Shown here: piece after piece, positions 55,903 to 64,000 of the stretch
Position numbering within the stretch: the first letter of the stretch is position 1
How the letters are laid out: each line of letters starts with the position of its first letter
Notes under the pieces: generated by a model
The model's database searches: none
What the model saw: only the letters and a program-made list of their open reading frames with translations
What the model was told of the DNA's origin: nothing
Position numbers and translations under genes: made by a program
DNA from: Fluctibacter corallii
GTDB taxonomy: Bacteria; Pseudomonadota; Gammaproteobacteria; Enterobacterales; Alteromonadaceae
Length of the DNA stretch: 64,000 nt
Assembly: GCF_025751585.1 (NCBI RefSeq)
Contig: NZ_JAOWKX010000004.1
Span: forward strand, 62,001-126,000
Reading direction: 5' to 3'

Positions 55903-57081
55903 CTAATCAAGGTTGTTGACTAGTACCTCTTTAAAAAACTTTTGCAGATTAATATTAAATTCTTCTGGTCTGACGCTTGATTCAATTTGCGTATCGGTTT
56001 TGCGCAAATCGTAGATTTTGGTTTCAGAGTAATGGGCAGATTTTACGTGATAAAACGTGATGACGGTGGGTTTTAACGGCTGCTTTTTATTCGCCCGAAT
56101 CACGATGCCCAAGCGATCATTATCAAGTTTAACAAGAGAGCCAACGGGATGTACGCCCAAGCATTGAATAAAGCTTTGCACCAACTGTCGATCGTAAGCA
56201 TCATCAACAAGCATTTCTTGCAGCGCTTTGGTGGGGCTAAGGGCTTTTCGATATGGGCGGTCTCGGGTCATGGCATCATAGCTGTCGACAATTGCAGCCA
56301 TTTTCACATATTGGCTCAGTTCATCTTCTGCTTTTTGATCAGGGTAACCACTGCCATCACAGCGCTCATGATGAGCAAAAATGACTTCTCTGACAATGTG
56401 AGAAACTTCACCGCAGCGTTCAATAATGTCTAACCCAATATCCACATGGGTTGACACCACATCCATTTCTGGCTTGGTGAGTTTGCCTTTTTTATTGATA
56501 ATATCCATCGGCACATTCGCCATCCCTATATCCATAACAAGGGCTGCAAAACTCAAATCCTCAATGCATTCTTTGTCAAATTCTAAATGGTTGGCAAACA
56601 TGGCCATTAACGTAGAGCAGTTAAGTGAGTGTTCAAAATAGTAGTTGTCAGCCCGATTTAGTAGTGCGAGACAAGACAGGGTATGGGGACACTCAATCAC
56701 GCAGTCAATTACGTCTAAGCTAAGGTCTTGCATAGCATAGAGTTCAGCATGGCCATTCTCTTTAATTTTTTGAAAAAATTCACGCTGAATGGTTTTTGCC
56801 TGCAAAGTAAGTTGTTCCGCTCTCTCCATTTGTGCGCTAAGCGGCGCTTGTGCAGGTGATGAGCTCGTTTCGCCTTTGGGTGGCGCTTGCATTGGTTCTG
56901 GCAATTTGCTTTTGGCATAGTCGACTTCAACCATAAGTACGCCTTTGTCTTTCAGGCCATTAATGGTTTGTTGGGTTTTGACTAACCCTTTAGATTTGAC
57001 TTTTAAATCGCCTTTTTGCTCCAGCACGCCATTCACGTACATGCCGGGTGTTAAGTCATGTATGCTAACAGGTTTAAGCAT
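55903..57081 (-). CDS. HD-GYP domain protein with N-terminal DUF3391, degenerate HD dyad
   Basis: A 392-residue protein: DUF3391 domain (1-60), a linker, then an HD-GYP domain (about 140-310). HD-GYP enzymes break down cyclic di-GMP. The HHER (237-240) and DGSGYP motifs are kept, as is DSYDAMTRDRPYR. In the HD position, however, the sequence reads VMDIGM (183-184) where LLHDIGK is expected, so the HD histidine is Met and the following lysine is Met. It may be inactive or act as a binder. It faces gspB with a 16-bp gap. Confidence 0.88.
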   Translation of the reverse strand: MLKPVSIHDLTPGMYVNGVLEQKGDLKVKSKGLVKTQQTINGLKDKGVLMVEVDYAKSKLPEPMQAPPKGETSSSPAQAPLSAQMERAEQLTLQAKTIQREFFQKIKENGHAELYAMQDLSLDVIDCVIECPHTLSCLALLNRADNYYFEHSLNCSTLMAMFANHLEFDKECIEDLSFAALVMDIGMANVPMDIINKKGKLTKPEMDVVSTHVDIGLDIIERCGEVSHIVREVIFAHHERCDGSGYPDQKAEDELSQYVKMAAIVDSYDAMTRDRPYRKALSPTKALQEMLVDDAYDRQLVQSFIQCLGVHPVGSLVKLDNDRLGIVIRANKKQPLKPTVITFYHVKSAHYSETKIYDLRKTDTQIESSVRPEEFNINLQKFFKEVLVNNLD

Positions 57082-57280
57082 CTATCCGTCTCGCATTTAC
57101 CATCATAAAAATATCAGTGATGAAAGAGTAAAGATCAAGAAAATGATAGGGTTATTTCGGATTAATATTTTTTCATCGGGCGCGGCAATAAAAACAAAGT
57201 TTGCGACCAATACGCTTACTTTAAACAGGGTTTTCACGCATACTAGCCCGCACAAATGATGGATTTTTAAGGAAATATGT

Positions 57281-59992
57281 GTGATCACTAAGCAGCTTAT
57301 TGGCTACGCTGGCGTTGTAATCTCGTCGCTCTTATTACACCTAAGTGTGACGACAAGCGCGCATGCGCAGAATACGTCAGCTACACTTTCTTCAAACTCA
57401 GAGACCGTACATTGGCCCGACACGCAATACACTAAAGATATTCCAACCTTTAATGATGTTTTGGGTTACTCGCCTGGTGAGCGAATCTCTAGTCATGCGC
57501 AAATGCTAAGGTATTTTGAAGCGCTAGAGCGTGCAGCACCAGAGCGGATCAAGCTGATTGAATACGCGAAAAGCTGGGAAGGCAGAACGCTATTTTATGC
57601 CGTATTAGGCTCTCCATCCAATCTTGCATCACTGGATGAATTTGCTAGCAATATGCAAAAGTTAGCGAATCCAGATTTGCACGATAATGAGCAAGCACTT
57701 ATCGACACGCTACCGGCGTCTGTATGGCTTGGCTATGGTGTGCATGGCAATGAAATCAGCAGTACAGATGCGGCCATGTTTACAGCGTATCACTTGCTTG
57801 CTTCGCCCACGCAATCTACTAATCAGTCGATTCTTAACAATACGTTGGTGTTCATCGATCCCTTACAAAACCCTGATGGCAGAACCCGCTTTACCAGCCG
57901 TTATTATGCCACAGTTGGCATGGAACATAGCGCAGACCGCCAGAGTGCAGAGCATAATGAACCTTGGCCAAACGGCAGAACCAATCATTACTTATTTGAC
58001 ATGAATCGTGACTGGCTTGCTATTACTCAGCCTGAAACGGCAGGCCGTATTGCGGCTATGAATACCTACACGCCGCTAGTGGTAATCGACCTGCACGAAA
58101 TGGGGGGCGATGCGTCTTACTATTTCGCGCCTGCCGCACAACCTGTGAACCCCCATATGACAGCCTCGCAAATTGAGAATATGGGGCTAATTGGCGAAAA
58201 TCACGGTGAGCATTTTGATGCCTTTGGATTTGACTATTTTACGCGGGAAATCTTCGATGCCTTTTATCCTGGATATGGCGACAGCTGGCCAACATTTTAT
58301 GGTGCGTCAGCCTCGACCTATGAAGTGGGATCGTCTCGTGGCGAAGTATTTCGTAAACGCAATGGCGACATTTACACTTATGCTGACTCGGTACAAAAGC
58401 AGTTTGTGGCATCGATTTCTACCGCAGAAGCCACCGCGAAGCACCGCAAAAAGTTATTAAAAGATTTTTACGATTATCAACTGTCAGCCATTAAAGCCGG
58501 TAACGATACAAAGCAACGCTACTATGTGTTTTCACCAGAGTACGATCGTGCAGGCGCATATAAGCTGGCGCGGTTAATGGCGAAACATGGTGTCAGAGTG
58601 GAACAAGCAACAGAGCCCTTCAAAGCCTGTTCTGCATCTTATCCGTCAGGAACATTTATCATAGATAGTGCACAGCCCAAAGGACGCTTTGTTACCACGA
58701 CATTCAGCGAGCAAGTTGACATGTCAGAGGCGTTTATTAAAGAGCAAGAACGTCGCAGAGCCCGTCATTTACATGACGAGATTTATGATGTGACAGGCTG
58801 GTCGCTACCATTGATGTTTAATATTGACGCCCAAACTTGCTCTCGCGTGTCTGCGAAAACTCAGTCTGTGAGCGATAAGCTTGAATTGCGCGCTAAGGTG
58901 ACTAACCCTAATGCAGACGTTGCTTACATTATTCCGTGGGGCGACATGGCTGCGGTAAACTTTTTAACGATGGCGCTTCGCGAGAATGTCATAGTAAAAA
59001 GTGCAAATGAAGCCTTCACGTTAAAAGGGGGCAAGACATACCCAGCAGGCTCTCTGATTATCGAGAAGCGACGAAATCAAAATGTTAATATTCAGACATT
59101 GGTGACGACGCTGGCTGAAGAAACGGGGGCCATTGTCGATGGCGTCAACTCTTCTTGGGTGATAAAAGGCCCAAGCTTAGGCAGCGGCAATACACCTGAA
59201 TTGGTGACACCGAAGGTCGCCATGGCTTGGGGAGAATCAACATCTGTCACAAGCGCGGGCAATACCCGCTTTGTGATTGAACGTCAGATGGGGTATCCCG
59301 TTACTGCAATTAATGTAGCTGACTTAAGTAATGCAGACTTGTCCAGATACCACGTATTGATATTGCCACACGGATATTATCAGTCAGCGCTTGGAGAAAG
59401 TGGTGCTAGTCATATCAACGAGTGGGTGTCTGAAGGTGGTGTGCTTGTGACAATGTCAGGCGCAACGAAGTTTATTGCTGATGCTGACGTGTTGGATGTA
59501 AGCCGAGAGTACGCGGTAAGAGACAGTAATGATGAACCTAGCCCTGATAAAGGTCGAGTCAGTGGAACGCTAATCTCTTCCCATCAGGCGTTGCTGGATA
59601 CTATCGTGAATGCAGACAGTAATCCTGACTATGTTGCGGGTGTACTCGCGAATGTAGCGGTTGATCAGGAGCATTGGTTAACTGCGGGTGTGAAGCCCAA
59701 TGTGGTTGGTTTGGTAGGTGGTAGCGACATTTATACGCCCATCAAGCTCACGTCAGGCCACAATCTTGCGTGGTTTAAAGGAGAAGACAAGGTATTAGCC
59801 AGTGGGTATCTATGGGAAGAAAATAAAAAGCAATTGGCCTATAAGCCCTTTCTTATTCAGCAACCCGTGGGAAATGGAATGATCATCGCGTTTACGCAAG
59901 AGCCTACGTTTAGAGCTTATATGGATGGCCTCAATGTCATGTTTGCGAATGCGTTGTTCAGAGCACCAGCACATACTCGTACATTGCGTTAA
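57281..59992 (+). CDS. Secreted M14-family zinc carboxypeptidase-like protein
   Basis: A 903-residue exported protein starting at GTG 57281 (AAGGA 7 nt upstream), with a signal peptide ending AHAQ. The M14 zinc-peptidase domain covers about 65-380: HGNE (His155, Glu158) and LHEMGG (His272) give the zinc ligands, and TYEVGSS (Glu348) is the catalytic glutamate position. A large C-terminal part with glutamine-amidotransferase-like beta/alpha features (VLILPHGYYQSAL, EWVSEGGVLVTMSG) completes the chain. Probably an outer-membrane-side or periplasmic peptidase used in peptide feeding. Confidence 0.88.
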   Translation: MITKQLIGYAGVVISSLLLHLSVTTSAHAQNTSATLSSNSETVHWPDTQYTKDIPTFNDVLGYSPGERISSHAQMLRYFEALERAAPERIKLIEYAKSWEGRTLFYAVLGSPSNLASLDEFASNMQKLANPDLHDNEQALIDTLPASVWLGYGVHGNEISSTDAAMFTAYHLLASPTQSTNQSILNNTLVFIDPLQNPDGRTRFTSRYYATVGMEHSADRQSAEHNEPWPNGRTNHYLFDMNRDWLAITQPETAGRIAAMNTYTPLVVIDLHEMGGDASYYFAPAAQPVNPHMTASQIENMGLIGENHGEHFDAFGFDYFTREIFDAFYPGYGDSWPTFYGASASTYEVGSSRGEVFRKRNGDIYTYADSVQKQFVASISTAEATAKHRKKLLKDFYDYQLSAIKAGNDTKQRYYVFSPEYDRAGAYKLARLMAKHGVRVEQATEPFKACSASYPSGTFIIDSAQPKGRFVTTTFSEQVDMSEAFIKEQERRRARHLHDEIYDVTGWSLPLMFNIDAQTCSRVSAKTQSVSDKLELRAKVTNPNADVAYIIPWGDMAAVNFLTMALRENVIVKSANEAFTLKGGKTYPAGSLIIEKRRNQNVNIQTLVTTLAEETGAIVDGVNSSWVIKGPSLGSGNTPELVTPKVAMAWGESTSVTSAGNTRFVIERQMGYPVTAINVADLSNADLSRYHVLILPHGYYQSALGESGASHINEWVSEGGVLVTMSGATKFIADADVLDVSREYAVRDSNDEPSPDKGRVSGTLISSHQALLDTIVNADSNPDYVAGVLANVAVDQEHWLTAGVKPNVVGLVGGSDIYTPIKLTSGHNLAWFKGEDKVLASGYLWEENKKQLAYKPFLIQQPVGNGMIIAFTQEPTFRAYMDGLNVMFANALFRAPAHTRTLR

Positions 59993-60006
59993 GGTGATTA
60001 AACGGT

Positions 60007-60045
60007 AAAAAGCCGTGTTATCAATGTTTGATACACGGCTTTTTT
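60007..60045 (+). terminator. Rho-independent terminator after the M14 gene
   Basis: A long stem (AAAAAGCCGTGT with ACACGGCTTTTTT, one bulge further in) closes a loop, followed by T6. It may act both ways. Confidence 0.85.
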
Positions 60046-60153
60046 GAGGGATTATGAAGTCTGATAGCTTATATCCGTCGAGTTTAACTCTTTTGAGGTA
60101 ATTTCACTTGGCTAAACCAATATGAAGTGGCCTGCACATGGTGCGAGCATACC

Positions 60154-61818
60154 TTACAGCCCAAGTACCTCTTTACCTTGCTTGAAGGTAATATCTACAG
60201 GAATATTTGCTTCAGACAGGGCGTTTAGACTGGCAGCTAAGTGCTTGTCGATTTTGCCTTTTTCTGCAACAAGGCTAGCGACTTTCGCGTAGTCACCGTC
60301 ACCTTGAATCGTTAGGATCAAGTTTGATAGAGAATTTATTGCTTCCGCCATTTTGTCAATATTTACCGCATACTGACCTTCTTCATTCCGAGTGAATGCA
60401 CCGTTTTCCGCAAAGTAGTTAAAACGAACCATGTTTGCTTTGCCATGAGCAGAACTCGCACCAAAGCGCACTGAACGGAAAATACCCGCCATGAACGTAA
60501 CGTAGTAGTCTTCGATTTGTCCTTCCGTAATGACGCCTTTTTCCAGTAGCTGTTGCACCATGTAAAGCCCCAAGATATCAGCCTTGCCTTCTTCGAGCGC
60601 AGAGGCGTGCTCCTTTAAGGCTTGTCTGACGGTGCCTTTGCCATCTAACGTGGTTTTAATTCCAAGCCCGTGTGCCACTTCATGGAACATAGTATTGGCA
60701 AAAAACGCATCAAATGTGATGTGCTTGCGTTGTTCGGGTACGATGAGCTGTTCGGAAATTGGCACAAGAATATGATCAAACTTGGCTTTCATCGCATTTT
60801 TGAGTTGAAGACGACGTGTGCCTTTTTCTAACTGTACCTGTTCATCGTTAGGCAAGTTAATGGCAATTGTTTTACTGGCTGCGTTTGAGTGACCTGCGTA
60901 ATAAATCACATCATATGCGTTAAGGTCGGCATTGGCACCAGGCATTTGTGCCTTGTATGGCGCGTCAACGGGAAGTCCCTTTTGTAGCTCAGGCAAATAC
61001 GCTGCGTATTTAGATAGCCTGTCACTCCATGCCATGTCTTTAACAAGCACATAAGATTCAAATGCTGCACGGTAACCAAAAAGTTGGTCTTCGTATGTTT
61101 CGATAGGCCCAAACACCAATTCAATGGGATTGGTTTTCATGTCCATCCAAGCAAAATCAGATGGTTGATAATTATCTGTGACCAAGGCCTCTGCGCGCAT
61201 TTTCAGGTAGTTCGCAAATTCTGGATTGTCGGCCAGCTCAGACGCTTCCAATAGCAGCTGAGAGGCCTCGCTTAATTCTGTTTGATAATAAGCTGAATAA
61301 GGAACGGCTTTGAGGCTACCATTTTTATCTCTCACGACAATTGAGTACAAACCGGCTTTATCATCAAAGGTGGCTTTTTCGAATTCTTCTTTTGTCATGT
61401 CGGCTGGATAAAATTGAGCACCTAGTGGCTTTTCGTCGACGCCTTTAAGGAACGGTTTATCTCCATTGAGCCTATCCCACGGACCATAATTAATGTCGGC
61501 AAAAGCGCGCAGCTTATCGTTGTCGAAGGCACTCAAAAATGCGTTTTTGTCACCGCCGTAGGCTTGTTTCCAAAAAAGGTCATCCATAATCTTTGAGGCG
61601 TCTATCAACAGTGCCACCATCTTTTTTTGATTGTCTGACAAGTGAGATAGGTCGGCTTCTAACGTGACGGGATGATAAATATCTAGTCTAGAATCAAGGT
61701 CCGCCACCATTTCTATTGCAGCTTCTGATTGTTTGATTGCTGTGTCTTGAGGAGCATCTTTACATGCCGTCATCGACATTGTCGCAGCGATAACCACCGC
61801 CAAATATCGTTTCATCAT
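60154..61818 (-). CDS. M49-like dipeptidyl-peptidase lipoprotein
   Basis: A 554-residue protein starting at ATG 61818 (AAGGA 7 nt upstream), with a lipobox-like SMTAC at residue 19. It follows the plan of bacterial dipeptidyl peptidase III (M49): FGPIETYEDQLFGYRAAFE, a zinc site HEVAH (379-383) and EEGKAD (409-414). Classical M49 enzymes have HExxGH; here the spacing is the ordinary HExxH, so its mechanism may differ. It would cut dipeptides from oligopeptides at the periplasm or cell surface. Confidence 0.75.
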   Translation of the reverse strand: MMKRYLAVVIAATMSMTACKDAPQDTAIKQSEAAIEMVADLDSRLDIYHPVTLEADLSHLSDNQKKMVALLIDASKIMDDLFWKQAYGGDKNAFLSAFDNDKLRAFADINYGPWDRLNGDKPFLKGVDEKPLGAQFYPADMTKEEFEKATFDDKAGLYSIVVRDKNGSLKAVPYSAYYQTELSEASQLLLEASELADNPEFANYLKMRAEALVTDNYQPSDFAWMDMKTNPIELVFGPIETYEDQLFGYRAAFESYVLVKDMAWSDRLSKYAAYLPELQKGLPVDAPYKAQMPGANADLNAYDVIYYAGHSNAASKTIAINLPNDEQVQLEKGTRRLQLKNAMKAKFDHILVPISEQLIVPEQRKHITFDAFFANTMFHEVAHGLGIKTTLDGKGTVRQALKEHASALEEGKADILGLYMVQQLLEKGVITEGQIEDYYVTFMAGIFRSVRFGASSAHGKANMVRFNYFAENGAFTRNEEGQYAVNIDKMAEAINSLSNLILTIQGDGDYAKVASLVAEKGKIDKHLAASLNALSEANIPVDITFKQGKEVLGL

Positions 61819-62368
61819 TTTAGTATCCTTAATCGCTACGTGAGAACCGCTGAAAACGAGAAAACACAATAAGCGTTTGATTTAGCTTTATTTATTTTAG
61901 TTTGTTTTTGAACTTGTCATGTCATTGTAGCTATCCATGAAAGTGAAAGATAGTCATTGAATTTGAAAACACAGAATATGTCGATGAATCCACGACAGCT
62001 TCTACGCATAGGTCACATTGAGTGGTCTAGATTAAGGTTACACCTCAACTGGACCTGCTATGAAAGAGTTAGAAGATAACCTAACAACTTGGTGAGCGTC
62101 TTTAGTGACTGAAATAACAGTGACAAGTGCAACGCATGTAGCGTCTACCTGCCCCCTTATTCGTATCAATGTCAAATAATAATACCGTATGACCATACTT
62201 TTTGTGTTGGTATTTTGTCACTTAAGGTAGAAGTTAAGGGCTTAATTTTTTATATGTTATCTTTTTGTGTTAGATGTGTTTTATCTATAAATATTTTGTT
62301 GTTAATTTTTTTGTTTTGTTTATTATGGGTAGAAATTTTTCTAATGCACCTAGATAAGGAGGTTGGTT
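61819..62368. other. AT-rich region before the right-end operon
   Basis: A 550-bp stretch without a supported gene. The last 150 bp (about 62210-62350) are strongly AT-rich, mostly T, and probably hold the operon promoter. The start of the AT-rich zone suggests that the region to the right has a different origin. Confidence 0.5.
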
Positions 62369-62974
62369 TTGTACACATATTTGCCGAGTCATTTTGATAT
62401 GCAATGCCAAGACACGGTAAGTCGATTGGTATTAGAAAATAGTTTTGCAACATTAATTTCAGTGGATAGTGCTGGAGAAGTTTATCTATCTCACCTTCCT
62501 ATTATTTTAGAAGAATTTGGTAAAGATTGGGTTTTTTCTTTTCATTTTGCCAAAAAAAATCTGCATAGTGAGGTGTTAACTAGTTGCCCTAAGAATATAT
62601 TGGTCTTTAAAGGGCCACATAGCTATATCAGTCCAACATGTTACTTAAAAAAACCAGCAGTTCCCACTTGGAATTATGCTGTAGCGCATTTTGAAGGTGA
62701 AGTCACATTACTTGATGATGACCAGTTAATCACTCACTTGCGTAAACAAGTTGATCTCTATGAGCCATCGCTAAACGACAGCGATGTCATGCCTGAAGAG
62801 TTTGTTGATAGATTAAGTAGCATGATAATCGGCTTTGAAATGACAGCAAAGCAAGTGATTAGCAAGTTTAAATTGGGACAAAATCGTTCACCCGAGGATC
62901 AAGCCGGAATACTTGAAAAACTGCAAGTTAGCGGCGATTCACATGCGATACATCTTGCTGAACTGATGAAATAA
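62369..62974 (+). CDS. PaiB-like FMN-binding protein
   Basis: A 201-residue flavin-binding split-barrel protein of the PaiB (FMN-binding negative regulator) family. From TTG 62369 (AAGGAGG 6 nt upstream) it begins with YTYLPSHF, the usual PaiB start; an earlier TTG at 62363 overlaps the ribosome site. Motifs: ENSFATLISVDSAGEVYLSHLP, FHFAKKNLH, KGPHSYISPTCYLKK and PTWNYAVAHFEGEV. In B. subtilis PaiB relates to sporulation and protease control, but many relatives are probably enzymes. It is first in a three-gene operon. Confidence 0.88.
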   Translation: MYTYLPSHFDMQCQDTVSRLVLENSFATLISVDSAGEVYLSHLPIILEEFGKDWVFSFHFAKKNLHSEVLTSCPKNILVFKGPHSYISPTCYLKKPAVPTWNYAVAHFEGEVTLLDDDQLITHLRKQVDLYEPSLNDSDVMPEEFVDRLSSMIIGFEMTAKQVISKFKLGQNRSPEDQAGILEKLQVSGDSHAIHLAELMK

Positions 62975-63013
62975 CGAAAGAAATTATTAGTAGTACTTGG
63001 AATATATTTGGAA

Positions 63014-63562
63014 ATGGAAATCCAACTTCTTGAATGTGAAAACAGCTATCTAAAGTTACTTGCTCATCGTGAAAGTGTTTACGAGTATGCGAAGCTTGAT
63101 CACCTAACAAAAAATTCACACCATTACCATATTGAAATGAGTCAAGACAAAGTCTCATATTTATTCTGTGGTACGTTGAATGATGAAATTATCGCATCTT
63201 GTCGTCTCACCGAAATGCACTCCCTTGATTTGGACTTTCAACAAAAAATAAAGGCGCTTTGCCCTGATTTAGATCTTGATAAAACCTTTATGATTTCACG
63301 TTTATGTATTAGTGCAATGCATCAAGGAAGATATAAATATAAACATCTTTTGTCTTACGTGTGTAACTGGGCTAAAGCCAATCATAATAATCAATTTTAT
63401 CTCGCTAAGTGCCGCTTTGAATTAGCGCCATTATACCGAGCTTTTGGTTGTGAAGTAATTGAAGGTAGCACGTATTACGACGAGTTAGGTGGTGCTGAAT
63501 ATTTATTGCTTAGAGGTAATATTCAGCAAACATATGATATTTTTAACAAAGGAAAATCCTAG
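63014..63562 (+). CDS. GNAT-fold acyltransferase, FeeM/LuxI-like
   Basis: A 182-residue protein (ATG 63014; a TTG at 63008 is also possible). It reads as an N-acyltransferase of the GNAT fold. The centre has IIASCRLTEMHS and the IS-R-LCIS strand (MISRLCISAMHQGR), followed by LLSYVCNWAKANHNNQFYLA and APLYRAFGCEVIEGS, resembling the FeeM/acyl-homoserine-lactone-synthase group. It lies 39 bp after the PaiB-like gene and 1 bp before the diiron oxidase gene, so it is probably part of one pathway. Donor and acceptor are unknown. Confidence 0.7.
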   Translation: MEIQLLECENSYLKLLAHRESVYEYAKLDHLTKNSHHYHIEMSQDKVSYLFCGTLNDEIIASCRLTEMHSLDLDFQQKIKALCPDLDLDKTFMISRLCISAMHQGRYKYKHLLSYVCNWAKANHNNQFYLAKCRFELAPLYRAFGCEVIEGSTYYDELGGAEYLLLRGNIQQTYDIFNKGKS

Positions 63563-63563
63563 A

Positions 63564-64000
63564 ATGGAAAAAATCGATTTAGCTAAGTTGGAGCAAAAAG
63601 TTGCCAGTATTTGGGATGATGTTTTAACTAATTCTCCATTTATCCATGAAATAATGAGTGGTAAAGCAACCAAAGCTTTATATGCCATTTATATGATTGA
63701 AACCTATCATTACACTAAACACAATGCGAAAAACCAAGCATTAGTTGCAGTTATGGGGAATGATTTACCCGGTAACTACCAGTCTTACTGTTTCCATCAT
63801 GCTCATGAAGAAGCCGGCCATGAATTAATGGCACTGTCAGATATTAGATCTATTGGTTTTGACGGTGACGCAGTATTAGCGTCGAAGCCTTTGCCAGCAA
63901 CGGAAACGTTAATTGCCTATTTGTATTGGATTTCTGCGACGGGTAACCCTGTACAGCGATTGGGGTATAGCTTTTGGGCTGAAAATGTTTATGGGTATAT
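63564..64000 (+). CDS. Partial heme-oxygenase-like diiron oxidase (HDO-type)
   Basis: Open frame from ATG 63564 (AAGGA 10 nt upstream) to the right edge, 145 codons, no stop. The protein is helical with residues expected for an HDO-type diiron/iron redox enzyme: Glu46 in YMIETYHYTKH (with His49/His53), and HHAHEEAGHE (Glu82/83, His86) in the next helix, then ISATGNPVQRLGYSFWAENVYGY, a motif of iron-containing redox enzymes related to TenA, CADD and BesC. It is the third gene of the operon and likely oxidises the acyltransferase product. Later ligands lie outside the window. Confidence 0.8.
   Translation, partial: MEKIDLAKLEQKVASIWDDVLTNSPFIHEIMSGKATKALYAIYMIETYHYTKHNAKNQALVAVMGNDLPGNYQSYCFHHAHEEAGHELMALSDIRSIGFDGDAVLASKPLPATETLIAYLYWISATGNPVQRLGYSFWAENVYGY

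Noticed and set aside
1..64000. CRISPR array or rRNA operon
   Set aside because: No regularly spaced direct repeats and no rRNA-like stretch were seen.

Overview
This 64 kb window reads as chromosome from a marine gammaproteobacterium of the order Alteromonadales, most likely an Alteromonas relative. The pointers are lineage-typical genes (DUF3016, DUF3718 and DUF3019/MipA families), a GspA-GspB pair, the conserved block yggN / hemW-rdgB / srmB / cca, and many secreted or envelope proteins. The species was not determined; this is inference from gene content.

Layout. 1-3.2 kb: a partial secreted repeat protein, a secreted protein of unknown role, and yigZ, which seems to use a rare ATT start. 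3.2-9.9 kb: PEP carboxylase, the FklB prolyl isomerase, a SulP-STAS anion transporter and a secreted helical protein. 10-16.4 kb: two tandem DsbA-like oxidoreductases, btuB behind a cobalamin riboswitch, then srkA and ccoG with an FNR-like box further upstream. 17-20.4 kb: a four-gene operon of MipA/OmpV, DUF3019, response regulator and sensor kinase. 20.5-30.8 kb: a beta-propeller lipoprotein, a DUF3016 protein, a 1,511-residue extracellular protein with two different nuclease domains, an acyl-CoA dehydrogenase and a lipoprotein with a ruined Nudix box. 30.9-37 kb: an RND efflux pair, an HDOD protein and a secreted metallopeptidase-like protein.

37.0-40.3 kb is an eroded genomic island ending at a tRNA with a CAU anticodon (probably tRNA-Ile2). 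It holds a tyrosine-recombinase pseudogene, a zeta-toxin-like kinase between two small unknown genes (one only 55 codons), an IS256 transposase scrap and a DUF2971 gene split at an A8 run. 40.8-49.3 kb: small proteins, a LytTR regulator with an lrgAB pair, a REC-CheC/PAS signalling pair, two DUF1566 proteins and a YggN-like protein. 49.4-53.7 kb: the housekeeping block hemW, rdgB, srmB, cca. 53.9-57.1 kb: gspA and gspB facing an HD-GYP gene; gspB and the HD-GYP gene share the same N-terminal domain (DUF3391-like). 57.3-61.8 kb: an M14 carboxypeptidase-like protein and an M49-like lipoprotein peptidase. From about 62.2 kb the DNA becomes AT-rich and holds a tight operon of a PaiB-like flavoprotein, a GNAT-fold acyltransferase and the start of a heme-oxygenase-like diiron oxidase; it runs off the right edge.

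The best candidates for undescribed biology are the PaiB/acyltransferase/diiron-oxidase operon at the right end, the DUF3391-GspB fusion beside an HD-GYP protein with a damaged HD dyad, and the zeta-kinase cassette with its 55-codon partner gene. All functions are from reading sequence motifs; no database search was run.
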